Below are positions 31,023-42,517 of a DNA stretch of 64,000 nucleotides, one piece after another. The stretch is from Plotosus lineatus (lineage: Eukaryota > Chordata > Actinopteri > Siluriformes > Plotosidae). A program made the position numbers and the translations under genes. Numbering within the stretch: the first letter of the stretch is position 1; each line of letters begins with the position of its first letter. Below the pieces are notes generated by a model that saw only the letters and a program-made list of their open reading frames with translations, had not been told where the DNA came from and searched no databases. The stretch lies in NCBI GenBank assembly GCA_024760905.1, contig CM045729.1:5870163-5934162 (forward strand), written 5' to 3'.

Positions 31023-31300
31023 AGAGTATTTTCGAAGCCACTTAATCCTATTATAGGGGCATGTGGAGGCTGGGGCCCATTTCAGCCGAATCTGGTGAAA
31101 TACAGTTTGCCGGGCAATAGTAGGACAACAGACACTCAAACCAGATAGCCTACTGTGCATGATTTTGGACTGTAGGAAGAAACCCAGACAAGCACAGAGA
31201 GAGCATGCAAACTCCACACAGAGAAACCTGAACCAGGAATTGAACCAGGGACCTTCTTGCTGTGAGGTGGACGTGCTAACCACTGCAACAACGTGCTGCA
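31023..31300 (-). repeat. SINE-B, minus copy, diverged
   Basis: Tail complement near CGAAGCCACTTAATCCTATT, body GCATGATTTTGGACTGTAGG and GAGCATGCAAACTCCACACA, and head complement GTGCTAACCACTGCAACAAC. Confidence 0.78.
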
Positions 31301-31777
31301 CTGTTGCCTTTGAGTGTTTTTTAAAACAAATTTTCCATGATACGAACTTTGATCCTACCAAAAATATGCCCCATCCAAAGAGCAAAATTTTGATTTACAA
31401 GCTATTCTTGTCAAATGGCTTTTCCGGGCTGATTAGCCTCGTATTCCGCATGTGCTCTGTGCTCCGAGAACGCGTTGCCGGCTACTATTAGCCTAGCGCT
31501 GGTTATATTTTATAATAGTAAATAATAATACTTAATAAAAATATTTTCACAGCTTTGTTTAGCTGTGTACTTGACAACACGATCACTTGTTTTGATAATT
31601 TCTCAATTGGTTCACTTCCGATATCCCATGATGCACTATGCTACCTCATTCAAAAGCGCGGTGCTTTTTATATACGCGTCGCCATTTGCCTGTGCTCCCG
31701 GGTACATTTAGATTGTGACAGGTTGTACAAACCCGGGTAAAATATAGTCCAAACTGATGTGAGTCGTACCGACAAGC

Positions 31778-31886
31778 ATGGCGCCAAAGCGAAGTAGATC
31801 TAAACAACCAACATTAAATACGTTGTGCAAGCGACTCAAGATTGATGATTCCACTGTTTCGGAAACATCCGTATCTCATGAAATAG
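31778..31886 (+). other. Possible first exon of a transposase-like gene
   Basis: An ATG at 31778 opens MAPKRSRSKQPTLNTLCKRL followed by KIDDSTVSETSVSHEI, then AATAG|GTAAAA. A short basic N-terminus of the form KRxQxTLxxxxKR is common at the start of hAT/TTF-finger transposases, but no further exons were found. Family uncertain. Confidence 0.3.
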
Positions 31887-32163
31887 GTAAAAAAGTTTTG
31901 TCATGTCCGAACACAAATTATTTCTTCATTGCACTGAGCGATAATAGTGAAAACTAGCCCCAACTAAACTAGCCTAATCCTAAAACTAAAAGTTTTATTT
32001 GCTTCTAGCTTGTCTGATTTGCTCATAAATATGGGCCCAGAATGCACCACAGAGCACATAAATTTTTAAAAATTTTCTGGGGGTGACTCTCCAGACCCCC
32101 CTGCGGGAGGGGACACCCCCATCCCCATGCTTGCCTCAAACAATTTCCACCCCTTATCAATAT

Positions 32164-32509
32164 GTCTAGTGGTATAGGGTGCTGGCTCGCTGATCCAAAG
32201 GTTGGGGGTTCGAGTCCCACTCTCCACAGGGTTGTCACTGTCCCCCCCCCCAGTGCAGCTAACTGGGTTATCAAAGGTGGGCCATGTCTCTCACTGTCTA
32301 TGGTGAGATGCATGTAAAAGAACCATTGCTGACTTTCGTAAAGAGGAGCTGCAAAGCCGTCAGCGTGTTTCTGTCCCTTGCTAAAAGGGTTGTGACAGAA
32401 AGGGCATCCGACGTAAAAACCTCTGCCAAATCAAACGTGCGAATCAGATGATTCACTGTGGCGACTCCCGAGTAAAAGGGAAAAAGCCGAAAGGAAGACA
32501 GACAGACTC
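32164..32509 (+). repeat. SINE-A, RTE-tail variant (A1)
   Basis: Copy lacking the first ~10 bp. B box GGTTCGAGTCC, body, then GTTGTGACAGAAAGGGCATC and GATTCACTGTGGCGACTCCC. Flanked by an 8-bp ATCAATAT. Confidence 0.85.
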
Positions 32510-32948
32510 ATCAATATCCTCCTTCTACTCTAAAACTTAATGAATACTGTACCCTGCATTTCATTTTCCCAGCCCCCCCCCCGCGCGAATATAAATAGTG
32601 TTTACTGCACTTCATATCATTTGCTCAGTGCTTTTTCCTTCCACCATAGGGAACACAATGAGAACGCCACTGCCACTCACAGTACACTATGTCAAAAAAG
32701 CACGTTCCCCAGGGTCGTACATGCCCCCCCTGTCATCACACCATGTGCCCCACTGTTTTAGAAGCACTGGCCTTGTGGCAGCTCACCACGAGCCTTTCCT
32801 TGCTGGCATTTGCAGCCTCCTCAGTTATGCATCACCTCTTGACTGCCCACGTGACAGCTTCGTCACAGTTGATGATCGGGTTGGTTGACTTATTGTTTAT
32901 TCTTGTTTTATTATTACTTATTATTAATTATTATAAATGTACGTGTAT

Positions 32949-33290
32949 TCTTCTTTTCCCTTCGGCTTTTTCCCTTTTTCAGGGGTCACCACAGCGACTC
33001 ATCTGATTCGCATGTTTGATTTGGCATAGGTTTTTATGTTGGATGCCCTTCCTGTCACAACCCTTTATCAAGGAGTAGAAACACGCTGACGGCTATGCAG
33101 CTACTCTTTATGGAACTCAGCAATGGTTCTTTCATATGCCTCTCACCCCAGACTGTGACACGGCCAGCCTTTGATAACCCAGTTAGCTGCACTGGGAGGG
33201 ACAGTGACAACCTTGTGGAGAGTAGGACTTGAACCCCCAACCTTAGGATCAGTGATCCAGCAACCTTTGCAACCAGGCCACCACTCCCCT
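32949..33290 (-). repeat. SINE-A, RTE-tail variant (A1), minus
   Basis: Inverted copy: RTE-like tail at the left (CTTCGGCTTTTTCCC, CACCACAGCGACTCATCTGA, GATGCCCTTCCTGTCACAAC), body, and tRNA-like head at the right ending CCAGGCCACCACTCCCC. Confidence 0.87.
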
Positions 33291-33514
33291 CTATTATTAT
33301 TATGAAATATTTATTGTTTTTTACATGTTTATCTTTAATATATTAGGTGAAAATACATGTTTGTGGCAGGTTGTATGAGTTTGGGAGGGGGTTGGAACGG
33401 TTTAATTGGTTTTCTATTATTTCTTATGGGAATAATTGTTTCATCTAATGAACTTTTTGGCTTACGAGCTTTCCCTCGGAATGAATTAAATTCGTAAATC
33501 AAGGTACCACTGTA

Positions 33515-34295
33515 TTTCTAAACGATTTCCCAGTGTAGAAATCTAAATTCTCTGGCTGTGTTTCTTAATATTGTATTGTTTTACAGTTTTAGCCTGTCTG
33601 TGTCCACCAGTCCGCCCTCATCGTTCAACCGCAACATCCTGCCAATACGTAGCTTAAATTTTGACAGCACACTCATACCAAGGGAATTTTCCTCCACCAG
33701 TTACTTTCCTACTTTCCTGGAACACTGACACTGAAGTCTCATCCCTCATCATGTTGACTGTAGGCTTTTTATTATGACAGATAGACCTAGAAATAAAAAA
33801 AGAAAAATCCTTGATTACCCTATTATTATTATTTTTCTTTAATTATCTTTATTGATCATATTGGTAGTTAATGTCTCAGTCTAAACTCAGAGGTAAAATC
33901 TGTGTGCTTTACCCTGTAAACTCACCTCAGAGTAGTCTAAGGAGTAGATTTTGTGCTTTAAAGCATGTGACCACTTTACGTAATACAAACATTTCGAATT
34001 GCAATGTCCTTTTGGCTTGTACAGGTTCTTGCTTGTGGGCGTGGCCTGTGAGAATGTGTTTAAAGATCAGATATAATACCCAGGTACATTCACTGCTTTA
34101 TTTTTTATTGTTGACACCAGTGGAGAAACAAATTAGTTTCCTAATCTAAGACTTTAGATTATAGGTTGTGCGCTGGACGGCCTGTTTGGCTTCCTCCTCA
34201 TGTTTATGCACTTTCCATTCTCTGTGGCTACTTTGCTCTGACTTGTCACTTTAAATTTCAGTGTGCTGGGAGGCAAATTGGGGTGGGTGAGATAG

Positions 34296-34298
<3 letters not shown>
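33515..34298. other. PMS1 intron, no recognised feature
   Basis: AT-rich intronic sequence. Short open frames here do not resemble known proteins. Confidence 0.45.

Positions 34299-34362
<64 letters not shown>
34299..34362. repeat. (GT)n microsatellite
   Basis: Uninterrupted (GT)32. Confidence 0.98.
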
Positions 34363-34364
<2 letters not shown>

Positions 34365-34698
34365 AACAATCTATGATGTAGTAATGTGCCCAAAAACGTG
34401 TTTATAGCCAGCCCAAACAGCCCAGAGGGAAACTGGTGTACTCTGGTGTAGTCGAACATGGCTATTAAACACTACATGTATGGATCAAAAAATTTGAAAA
34501 GGCTTAAAACCTCTTTTTTCATATGATTCTCGTGTTAATTTTGTGTTCCCTGCTACATCCTAGCATTATTAGTAGATAAATTACACACCCCAGAAGCGCT
34601 GCTGATCCCGGCGACATCCATCTGAGCTTTATATTTCTTTGGATTGGTCCCAGGAATCTGCACTGAGTGTCATACCAAATTCGCATCAGTTTGTCAGT

Positions 34699-34992
34699 CA
34701 TCTTCTTCCGCTTGATCCGTGGTCGGGTCGAGGGGGCAGCAGCCTAAGCACTGAGGTCCAGACGTCCCTCTTCCCCAGCCACTTCTTCCAGCTCTTCCAG
34801 AGCAACACTGGAGCATTCCCAGGCCATCTCAGAGTCCCCCCAGTGTGTTCTGGGTCAACCCCGGGGTCTCTTCCCTGTTGAACATACCTGGAACACCACA
34901 CAGGGATTTATTCAGGAGGCATTCTAACCAGATGCCAAAGCAACGCCAGGAGTCTGTCGGCTCTTCACAATGTAGAGGAGCAGCAGGTTGCT
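34699..34992 (-). mobile_element. Rex1-like LINE 3' fragment, minus
   Basis: Complement of the Rex1-like C-terminal coding part and 3' end: it starts CATCTTCTTCCGCTTGATCC, includes CAACCCCGGGGTCTCTTCCC, and ends near CAATGTAGAGGAGCAGCAGG. Severely truncated. Confidence 0.82.
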
Positions 34993-35187
34993 AATTTGCA
35001 TACAATTCATAAAAAAAATTATGAATGTGAATGAATATAGCAGGAAGGAAACATATATGTTACGTATCAAGAATTTATATATTTCTGTTAAGCTCTGCAT
35101 TGTTAAAAGGCCTGCAAGAATTAAAAGGATATAAAAATATATTGGATTGATGTCCTTGACAGAATTGTGTTTAAATAGCTGTAAATT

Positions 35188-35312
35188 TATTAATTCATTT
35201 TCCGAACTGCTTAATCCTAATTAGGGTCACGTGGAGGCTGGTGCCCATCTCAGCCGACTCAGGGCGAGAGCAGGGTACACCCTGGACAGCTCGCCAGGCC
35301 ATTGCAATAGCT
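35188..35312 (-). repeat. L2-like SINE tail fragment
   Basis: ACTGCTTAATCCTAATTAGG followed by GGAGGCTGGTGCCCATCTCA and CACCCTGGACAGCTCGCCAG. Only the tail shared by SINE-A2 and SINE-B is present. Confidence 0.75.
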
Positions 35313-35337
35313 GTAAATTATTTTTGGAAAATTTGGA

Positions 35338-35480
35338 ATTACAGAGATCCCTCACTTTTCACGTATAATTAGGACCGACATCCTCTTGCGACCGCCAAAT
35401 TCCGCGAAGTAGGGTCAACGCCCGTAACCCCCCTGACTGACGTATACGTACATGTATGTATTTGTCAGGTCAGGGTTACA
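35338..35480 (+). mobile_element. MITE end fragment of the ACAGAGATCCCTCAC type
   Basis: TTACAGAGATCCCTCACTTT at 35338 is followed by GACCGCCAAATTCCGCGAAG. A related right end (GAAAGTGAGGGATCCCT) is at about 48055-48071. Probably one end of a small DNA element. Confidence 0.45.
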
Positions 35481-35879
35481 CACTCTGCTACAGTATGACA
35501 GTATAGAAGACTGTACTACCTGCATCTGTTACTGCCTACTTGTGGATACCTCTTGGTTGGGGTAAGGCTGTGGGAGTTAACTTGCACAGAAAATCCTGCA
35601 GTCGCATACTGCAGCAAGGGCGTCTTTACAGTGCACTGCCTGTGGTTTTGGCCATATGCTGTGACCTGCTATCTGCCATCCAGTTGTCTGTGTCTCTTCG
35701 AGTACAGCTGTCTTACCTCGGTTTGCCCCGGATCTGTGGTTGCAGGTGGAGAGAGTTGCTGCTGCTCCGTGCAACTAACAGTAACTTAATATTGCGCATG
35801 GCACCTAGCGCTAAAAACTTTCATGACTGTGTCATATACACAATGGCCCTCAGTCCCCAACGGCTCTGGACCCACTGCT

Positions 35880-37468
35880 CAAGGTAACAAGCAGACGGAA
35901 AGGAGCAGAGGGAGCGAAGAATCTCTGGGTTTGGACAGGCTACTGTCAACGGAAACGGACCGGAAAACCTCTAACACTTGCCGCTTGGAATGTACACACC
36001 CTTTGGGATAGAAAGGAAGCCAACAGACCAGAGAGAAGGGGCCGCCATAGTCACAAGAGAGCTCAAACAATACAACGTGGACATTGCTGCCCTCAGCGAA
36101 ACAAGGTTCTTGGACAATTAAGGAGAATTAAGCAAAGTGGGTTTCTGGTTATATCATTTTTTTGATCAGGTCGCAATAGTGTACGGAAAGCAGGTGTTTG
36201 CTTTGCTGTACGGACTTCCCTTGTTTCACAACTTGAATCGCAGCCAAAAGGTATCGATGACAGAATAGTGACAACGAGACTTGCCTTACAAGACAACACA
36301 AATGCTACTTTGATAAGTGTTTATGCACCCACCATGACAAATCCAGATGAAAACAAGGAATTGTTCTATCAACAGCTGGATGAGGTTGTACGCAGCGTAC
36401 CCACAGCCGACAAGTTAGTCATACTGGGTGATTTCAATGCAAGAATTGGGTCAAATCACACTGCTTGGACAGGAATCATTGGTCACCATGGCATTGGACA
36501 AGAGAACACAAATGGTAGACTCCTGTTGTCGCTCTGCTCTTAGCATAGTCTCTCGGTCACAAACACCATCAAACTTACAGATGTATACAAGACCACGTAG
36601 ATGCACCCAAGATCGAAGCATTGACATCAGCTTGACTTCATCATATGCAGGCAACGTGACATTCGTGACTTTCACATCACAAGAGCCATGAGAGGTGCTG
36701 AATGCTCAACAGACCATCTACTCCTTAGATCCAAAGTGTGCTTTCAGATTCAAAAAGAAAGAAGGCCACAGGGCAAGAAACCACCAAAGAAACTGGAAGT
36801 CAGACAAACTAAACATCTAGACGTTGTATTAGCCTTATAAGGTGAACTCTCAAAGCGCCTTGAACAAATAAACTTCTGCAAAGGTAAAACAGAAGCAAAC
36901 TGGCCCAAGCTTAGAAATTAAGTTGACTCCGCTGCAAGGGAGACTATAGATGTCCTGAAAAAACATCACAAGGACTGGTTTGATGACAATGACACTTAGA
37001 TTCAAGGACTACTTGCTGAGAAGTATGTTGCACACAAGGCCTGACTCGCTGACAAACAATCAGGTGCGAAAAGGGACAGGTTCTTTTACTCAAGCCTGAA
37101 AGAAGTACATGGGCCATCACAACGAAGTGCAGCCCCAATACGCAACCTACAAGGTGAACTCATCACTAATAATGAGGTTATTAATAAGAGATGGTCAGAA
37201 CACTTTTTAGCAGCTTCTCTACAGGCCTTCATCAAAAGACCCAAGTGTCATCGAAGAGATCCCTGAGAGAACCCTTCGCTTAGAACTGGATGACCTACCA
37301 ACAGAAAATGAAGTGGAAAAGGCGATCAAAGAGCTGCAGTGTGGCAAAGCAGCAGGCACCGATAGCATCCCACCTGAAGTATTAAAAACTGGTGGCCAGT
37401 CGCTGGTGAAGAAGCTCACTGAATTTCTTTGCATGTGTTGAGATGATGGAAATCTGCCCCAAGATTTG
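35880..37468 (+). mobile_element. AP-endonuclease LINE, 3' part lost
   Basis: Plus-orientation non-LTR element. The endonuclease begins at about 35965 (TLAAWNVHTLWDRKEANRPE) and includes ALSETRFLDN. It continues in 36268-36543 with LISVYAPTMTNPDENKELFY and LVILGDFNARIGSN. A linker follows with frameshifts, then the start of RT (KELQCGKAAGTDSIPPEVLK). The element stops abruptly at 37468, where a SINE-C lacking its head begins. It is not of the RTE type found elsewhere here. Clade not assigned. Confidence 0.8.
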
Positions 37469-37695
37469 AAAGGTCTTAACCACAAGTATGCCTGTGTTCA
37501 CCCAGCAGTATAAATGGGTACCAGTAAAAATATACTGGGAAGGTAACCTGCGACGGACGAGCATCCCATCCAGGAGGAGTTGAACTCCTGGTTGCTTCAC
37601 GCTACAGAAACCGGGGATAAGCAGCGGCCTGATGAGCCGCTATGGCTTGGGGCGTAAAAAGCCCATGGACTTTACCTTACCTTTACCTTGAAAAT
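37469..37695 (+). repeat. SINE-C, 5'-truncated
   Basis: Matches 27118-27323: CAGCAGTATAAATGGGTACC, then GCATCCCATCCAGGAGGAGT, AAACCGGGGATAAGCAGCGG and a tail ACTTTACCTTACCTTTACC. It lacks the tRNA-like head and joins the LINE directly. Confidence 0.82.
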
Positions 37696-38938
37696 TACCC
37701 CATGTCTTCTATGATAGCAGAATTTTAGCTAAAAGCTTGTTTTGTTTATTGTTTTGGTAAAATCTTGTCTACCCTACAAATGCAGTAAAAGGTTTTGAGT
37801 TCAAGCTGAAAGAAGAAGAGAAAGAAAGACCCCAGAGTTGTTCTTTAACTTGGACATCATCCAAATATAGCAGTGTGACCACAAGATTAGCCACCAAGCC
37901 GAATCAAATAAGGCTATAGCTGAAGGCCTGAAGCTGTCATCCAAGCCTAATGTACCGGCCTGAGTGGTGTGAGGTTTACGGGGTTAATTTTAAGTGCAAC
38001 ACCAGATCGCGTGAGAAATCTGTGGAACGTGTGTCCGCGCTGCAGCTGGAAAGCTTGACACGAACATCCCATATAGGAGGAATTTAGACATACGGATGAT
38101 TTAGATGATTTTCACGAGCTTGATTGCGTAGGTTAAGTAAGGAGGAACATACGACTATGTTGTGCCTCAACGGTATCTCATATCACAAACATCGCACTTC
38201 ATCGCGGGTTGGGTTTCACGAGTTCTCTCCAAGCTGTTTACTAGAGCGATCCTTTTACACTTCTCTCAAACTCTGTATTTCATAGCACGGCTGCGTGCTA
38301 TGGACCGAATGCACCACAGAAATCAACACCTTGGATATATTTACTGGCTGGTGGAAGTGCCTATGACAGGCAAAATGCATGGGTGTGAAAATATGTGTGC
38401 ATTTCTGATGTAACAGCGTCCCTATTTACCGAAGGTGTACGGCACGAGGTTGAAGGTGCACGATCACTCGCATGCTCATCATCACTTCATTCTGGATGAG
38501 TGTAAAAGTTTCCCAGTGAAACCACTCCATCTCACAGGCTTAGTATGTCCTTGTTCTATTTCTTGTTTGGGTTCTGTGTCTGTTTACAATAACAATCATG
38601 AGACTGCAGAGGAACAGTGCTGTACGATAACTCAGCATGGCAACACAGATTTGCAGAAAAGTCGAAGTGCTAAGTTACTAGCATAATACATTTTACTCTC
38701 TCTCTGACACACACACACACACACACACACACATCACAGCCGACACATCTGTTAATTTGCAAATTATCGATATTTCTTTTTTCACGCCTTCCGTGCTTGT
38801 GCTAACATGTTAGCAGCCATGATGATAAAACAAAAATTCTGCACTCTCAGTCACCTCAAGATGGTGCTGTTCACTAATACCCTTGCACCCGATGATGGGG
38901 TCATGGAAATTGGTGTACAGGAGTACCCAGAGTGCTTC
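37696..38938. other. PMS1 intron, no recognised feature
   Basis: About 1.2 kb with a short (CA)n at 38706-38733. Open frames at 38162-38413 and 38435-38686 do not resemble known proteins and lack coding support. Confidence 0.45.
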
Positions 38939-39085
38939 CTAAGTCAGATTGGCCCTGCAGTGGTCTGGTGAGCTGTTCAGGGGGTACCCCAGGGTGTACC
39001 CCAATTTTGCCAGGAGTTAAACGGGATAGTTGCCAACTTCCCAACGACCCTAATTAGGATTCGGCGGCTTATAAAATGAATGAAT
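38939..39085 (+). repeat. L2-like SINE tail fragment
   Basis: Segment ending AACGACCCTAATTAGGATTC, then GGCTTATAAAATGAATGAAT. Tail of the SINE-B/SINE-A2 type. Confidence 0.65.
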
Positions 39086-39413
39086 TATAACATGAGTATG
39101 TCGTGTTTTTTATATACCTGGTGAGGGAATGCGTTCCTTTGCCAGACCTCGCAACCTCAGTGTTGAATTATTAGGTAAATGATGCAGGTACTGAAGAAGA
39201 ATCAGGTAAATAAAGCTGGTTTAAAAAAAATGCATGACGTATATTAAGGCCCAATCTGGGCTCACGGACTCATCACAGTGTTCCTGTTTTTTGTTCCTTT
39301 TTGCAAGTTAATTGTTTGTAATCCGTGTGTATGTATCAGCGCTGAGTCCTCCAGGTGGTCTTATTTTAGGACGAGAGAAAATAGCCTGACCCATTTTTGC
39401 TGTGTTGTTTCAG

Positions 39414-39530
39414 ACCGTGCTGTGGCAGAAGTCCAAGGTATCGGATCACGCCGCGGCTCTCATGGCCGTGCTCGGATCCTCCGCCGCCGCCAACCTGTTA
39501 CCCGTCCGACATCGCCATGAGCAAGCAGAG
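39414..39530 (+). CDS. pms1: PMS1, coding exon 5 (residues 195-233)
   Basis: Thirty-nine codons between acceptor GTGTTGTTTCAG and donor GAG|GTCAGT, phase 0 at both ends. It encodes TVLWQKSKVSDHAAALMAVL and then GSSAAANLLPVRHRHEQAE. WQKS-VSDH--ALM-VLG matches the PMS1 transducer region. No disruption. Confidence 0.95.
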
Positions 39531-40104
39531 GTCAGTGATGCTCTGGGAAATGGTGGGAACAGTGATCATGCACAGCAAGAGCTCTAGGTTTCACAGCTCA
39601 GCTTGTTATTTTTATCAACATAAAATGATAGAAATATGAGAATCATGGTTACGCCCACACCTGTGGTGGCAGTGGTGCTGATCTTAAACAGTAAGACTGT
39701 CTCCTGTTTTAGGCTTCAAACACGCCCAAGATATTACTGTAGCTTGATGTTTTTTGATCAGAAGAACATAAGTAAGGCAGAGCTGATGTTCCTGCCTTAT
39801 TTACCGAGCTTACCAAATCACTGAGAGAATATTCATTGTTTATGAGCCACGAAGCTCAGTTTCCTGCATACCTTAAATATTTCCTCAGGTCAGTCCTTTG
39901 GCACATGAAGTTCATCTTTTGGGATATGAACACAGAAGTGTGTCACCTTATAGGGCACCTCAAAGCTTACAGAATACGCTTTCAACTCACGTTGCAGGCA
40001 GCTGTGCCTTCTGTAGCCAAATAACCTCTTTCTAAATGTCAAATTCTTGTCCAAGTGCTAGCACTTAAGCTCCCCGGATATTAAATATAAGAAAGATAAT
40101 TGGA
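39531..40104. other. PMS1 intron, no recognised feature
   Basis: No repeat or coding signal recognised. Confidence 0.45.
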
Positions 40105-40453
40105 GGCAGTGGCGGCCCGGTGGTAAAGGTGCTGGATCACTGATCCTAAGGTTGGGAGGTTGGGGTACAAGCCCCATTCTCAATGGGTTCTCACTGTCTC
40201 CCCCGTGCACTGCCTGGGTTATCAAAGGCCGGCCATGTCTCTCACTGTCTTTGGTGTGAAGCTGTAATAACAAAAGAAACATTACTGACTTTCGACAAGA
40301 GTAGGTTGCATAGTCTTTAGTGTGTTTCTGCCCTGCAATAGCCTGGCGAGCTGTCCAGGCTGTACTCTGCCCTCACCTGGAGTTGGCTGACATGGGCGCC
40401 AGCCTCCCTGCAACCCGAATTAGGATTAACCGGTTACAGAAAATTAATGAATA
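40105..40453 (+). repeat. SINE-A, L2-like tail variant (A2)
   Basis: Full copy with flanks AAAGATAATTGGA (40092-40104 and 40454-40466). The head has CAGTGGCGGCCCGGTGGTAA; the body has AACATTACTGACTTTCGACA; the tail runs from CTGGCGAGCTGTCCAGGCTG to ATTAGGATTAACCGGTTACA. Confidence 0.87.
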
Positions 40454-40599
40454 AAGATAATTGGACAGTCTGATCATTTGTACTGGTGAAAGGTGTCATG
40501 TAACATGTACGTCTCAAAGGAGCCCTGCCAAAAAAAAAAAAAAAAAAAAGTTGCAGCATTTAATCTTTCCGCCATTGTTTCAGTAAACTTAAGCAACGC

Positions 40600-41025
40600 A
40601 AGATTTTATTTACATCCAGTGTCAGGTTTGTTTCTCACCAACGTCTTGAATCGATGAGGGGGAAACTGAACCACTCCGTAAATTCTTCTCCAGCTCATCC
40701 CGAACACTTTCAATAGGGTTTAGGTTAGGACTTTGGGGTGCCAATACATATGTGAAAGTGATTCCTCATGATCCCTAAACAACTCTTTGGTTATTCGGGT
40801 CCAAATTTTATATCCGAAGAAAAAGTGCATTGATGTGATAACCTGCTCATTCAGAACTTTTAGGTTATCGGCTGCTTCATTTTATATACCACATTAATGT
40901 TGCTGAGCGTCGAATGGAACAACCAGAGGAACAACACCATGGAAATTACATGCTGTGATCAGGGATAAATCCTCACTATCAATATATCAGTGAACGACCT
41001 TTTTTTGTCCAGTCCGCCAAGATTG
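40600..41025 (-). mobile_element. Tc1-type MITE, minus copy
   Basis: In minus orientation it matches the element at 50391-51070. The left part TCACCAACGTCTTGAATCGA pairs with the right part of that element, and the right end near TTTTTTGTCCAGTCCGCC matches its left terminal repeat. It contains a decayed Tc1 transposase stretch (complement of CTCATCCCGAACACTTTCAA, the PNLNPIES-type motif). It preserves the uninterrupted target for the RTE fragment at 50531. Confidence 0.7.
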
Positions 41026-42517
41026 TATATCCCAACATTAGTGAAAATTTGTGGATCCACCCTGTGCCTCAGATCCATTCCAAAATGCAATGGCTTCTTC
41101 CTTTTTCCATGGTACACCCTTCCACCAAACTTGACTCAAGAGCATTTTTGGAAAGTCATGGCTCAGAGGTTATTGGCTCCTGATCACACAAATGGGATTT
41201 GAGAACCAGTACAAATTTTGACAAGATGCCACTGCTGGGCCCTTGAGCAAGGCACTTAATCTTTACTATTCAGTTGTGTGAATGAGAAGTCACTCAGGAA
41301 GTACATTGATGGCTACTGAATATAAAGTTCAGTCGGCCGTGGTGCCTTTCTGAAACCATTTGCTTCACCTGGATGCGAGGGTCAATGATCCCTGATATTA
41401 GTAAATATCGCCATCTTGAGGCTCTTGATCACTTGATCAGAACACTTGATCTCGGAGTTCACTTATCACGAGTCGGTGTCTTGTGCAGACACGCTATCGT
41501 TCCATCGGCCGCGCCATTTTTGATCTTGTAAACAGACGCAGAACCAACACAAGATGTAAAACCGGTGAATAAAAGGTACTAAGCCTGTGGGCTGGGGTGA
41601 TTTTGCTGGAAATCCATGGTATTCAGCCAAAATAAACTAATAATGGATGATGAAACATGAAGTATTGACTAGTGATTGGGTCACACAAACAAACCACAGA
41701 ATAAAAATTTGGAAGAGGTATAAGTCAGATTAATATTTTTTGACCACACCCCATTCAGGGTTTGAAATGTTCATTTTTCTTTTAAATAATGCTTAGACTG
41801 ACTGGTTAGTCGTTCTCTGAATTTCAGCCTTATAACTTGTCGAAGGTGTTAACAGAGTAAGTTTACTTTAGTGTTGTATTTTCCTTGTACAGTCAGCATG
41901 GGGGTAAAAAACGCTGACTTCCCCAAACCAGAAAAAATAGAAAGTGAATTTCGAAACAGTCGTCAGCTTCCGAACCCCTTTCTCCCCGTGGCCATGTTTC
42001 TGAAAAGCTCCAAATGAATAAACAGTGGAGCCTTGACATGTCACGTTGCGCTGGATTTGACTTAAAACATTGCTCGGCTCCTGCTGAGCAGCAGAACTCA
42101 GGGACTCGCATAACACTTGCGCTGCGAAGGGCTTTTCTCCACTCCCAGGGGCACTGTTTCTCTTGCCTGTGCATTTCTCAGTGCTGATATTTCTTTCTTT
42201 CTTTCTTTCTGGATGACTCAGCATTCTGCCCAGGTAGTCCCTGAGTGAAAAGCCCCCCGCGGTTCGCCATTTTCTGGCTAAACTTTGGTCGTGCCACAGA
42301 GTTCATCCTGAAAACTCTTGAGCTTTTAACTGGGAAATTTAGCACAAAATAGCTAATGGCAACAATATAAATAGGAATGATTATAAAAATTTGATGAACC
42401 ATTTGGGAACATCAAGATTTAGTTCATAAATGAAACTGGTAAATTACTAGTACAGCTAGCTGGATACATCAACAAACTCAACAAAATGACAATATAAACA
42501 AAACCAGGCTTGAGGAA
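41026..42517. other. PMS1 intron, no recognised feature
   Basis: About 1.5 kb. Open frames around 41868-42224 have no recognisable similarity and no supporting splice context. A (TTTC)n run is at 42190-42210. Confidence 0.45.

Larger units (their letters stand above)
31301..33514. mobile_element. MITE-like DNA element (TACAGTGGTACC-type end), carrying other insertions
   Basis: The left part from about 31321 (ACAAATTTTCCATGATACGA) and the right end AATCAAGGTACCACTGTA at 33514 match the element at 46639-47498. The left terminus has been lost against a SINE-B. Inside are two SINE-A copies (32164-32509, 32949-33290), an exon-like segment (31778) and a region matching the nested hAT MITE of the 46.8-kb copy (32565-32790). 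Confidence 0.65.

Noticed and set aside
41868..42224. Overlapping minus-strand ORFs of 93-118 codons
   Set aside because: No recognisable domain, two competing frames and no splice support inside an intron; probably chance.
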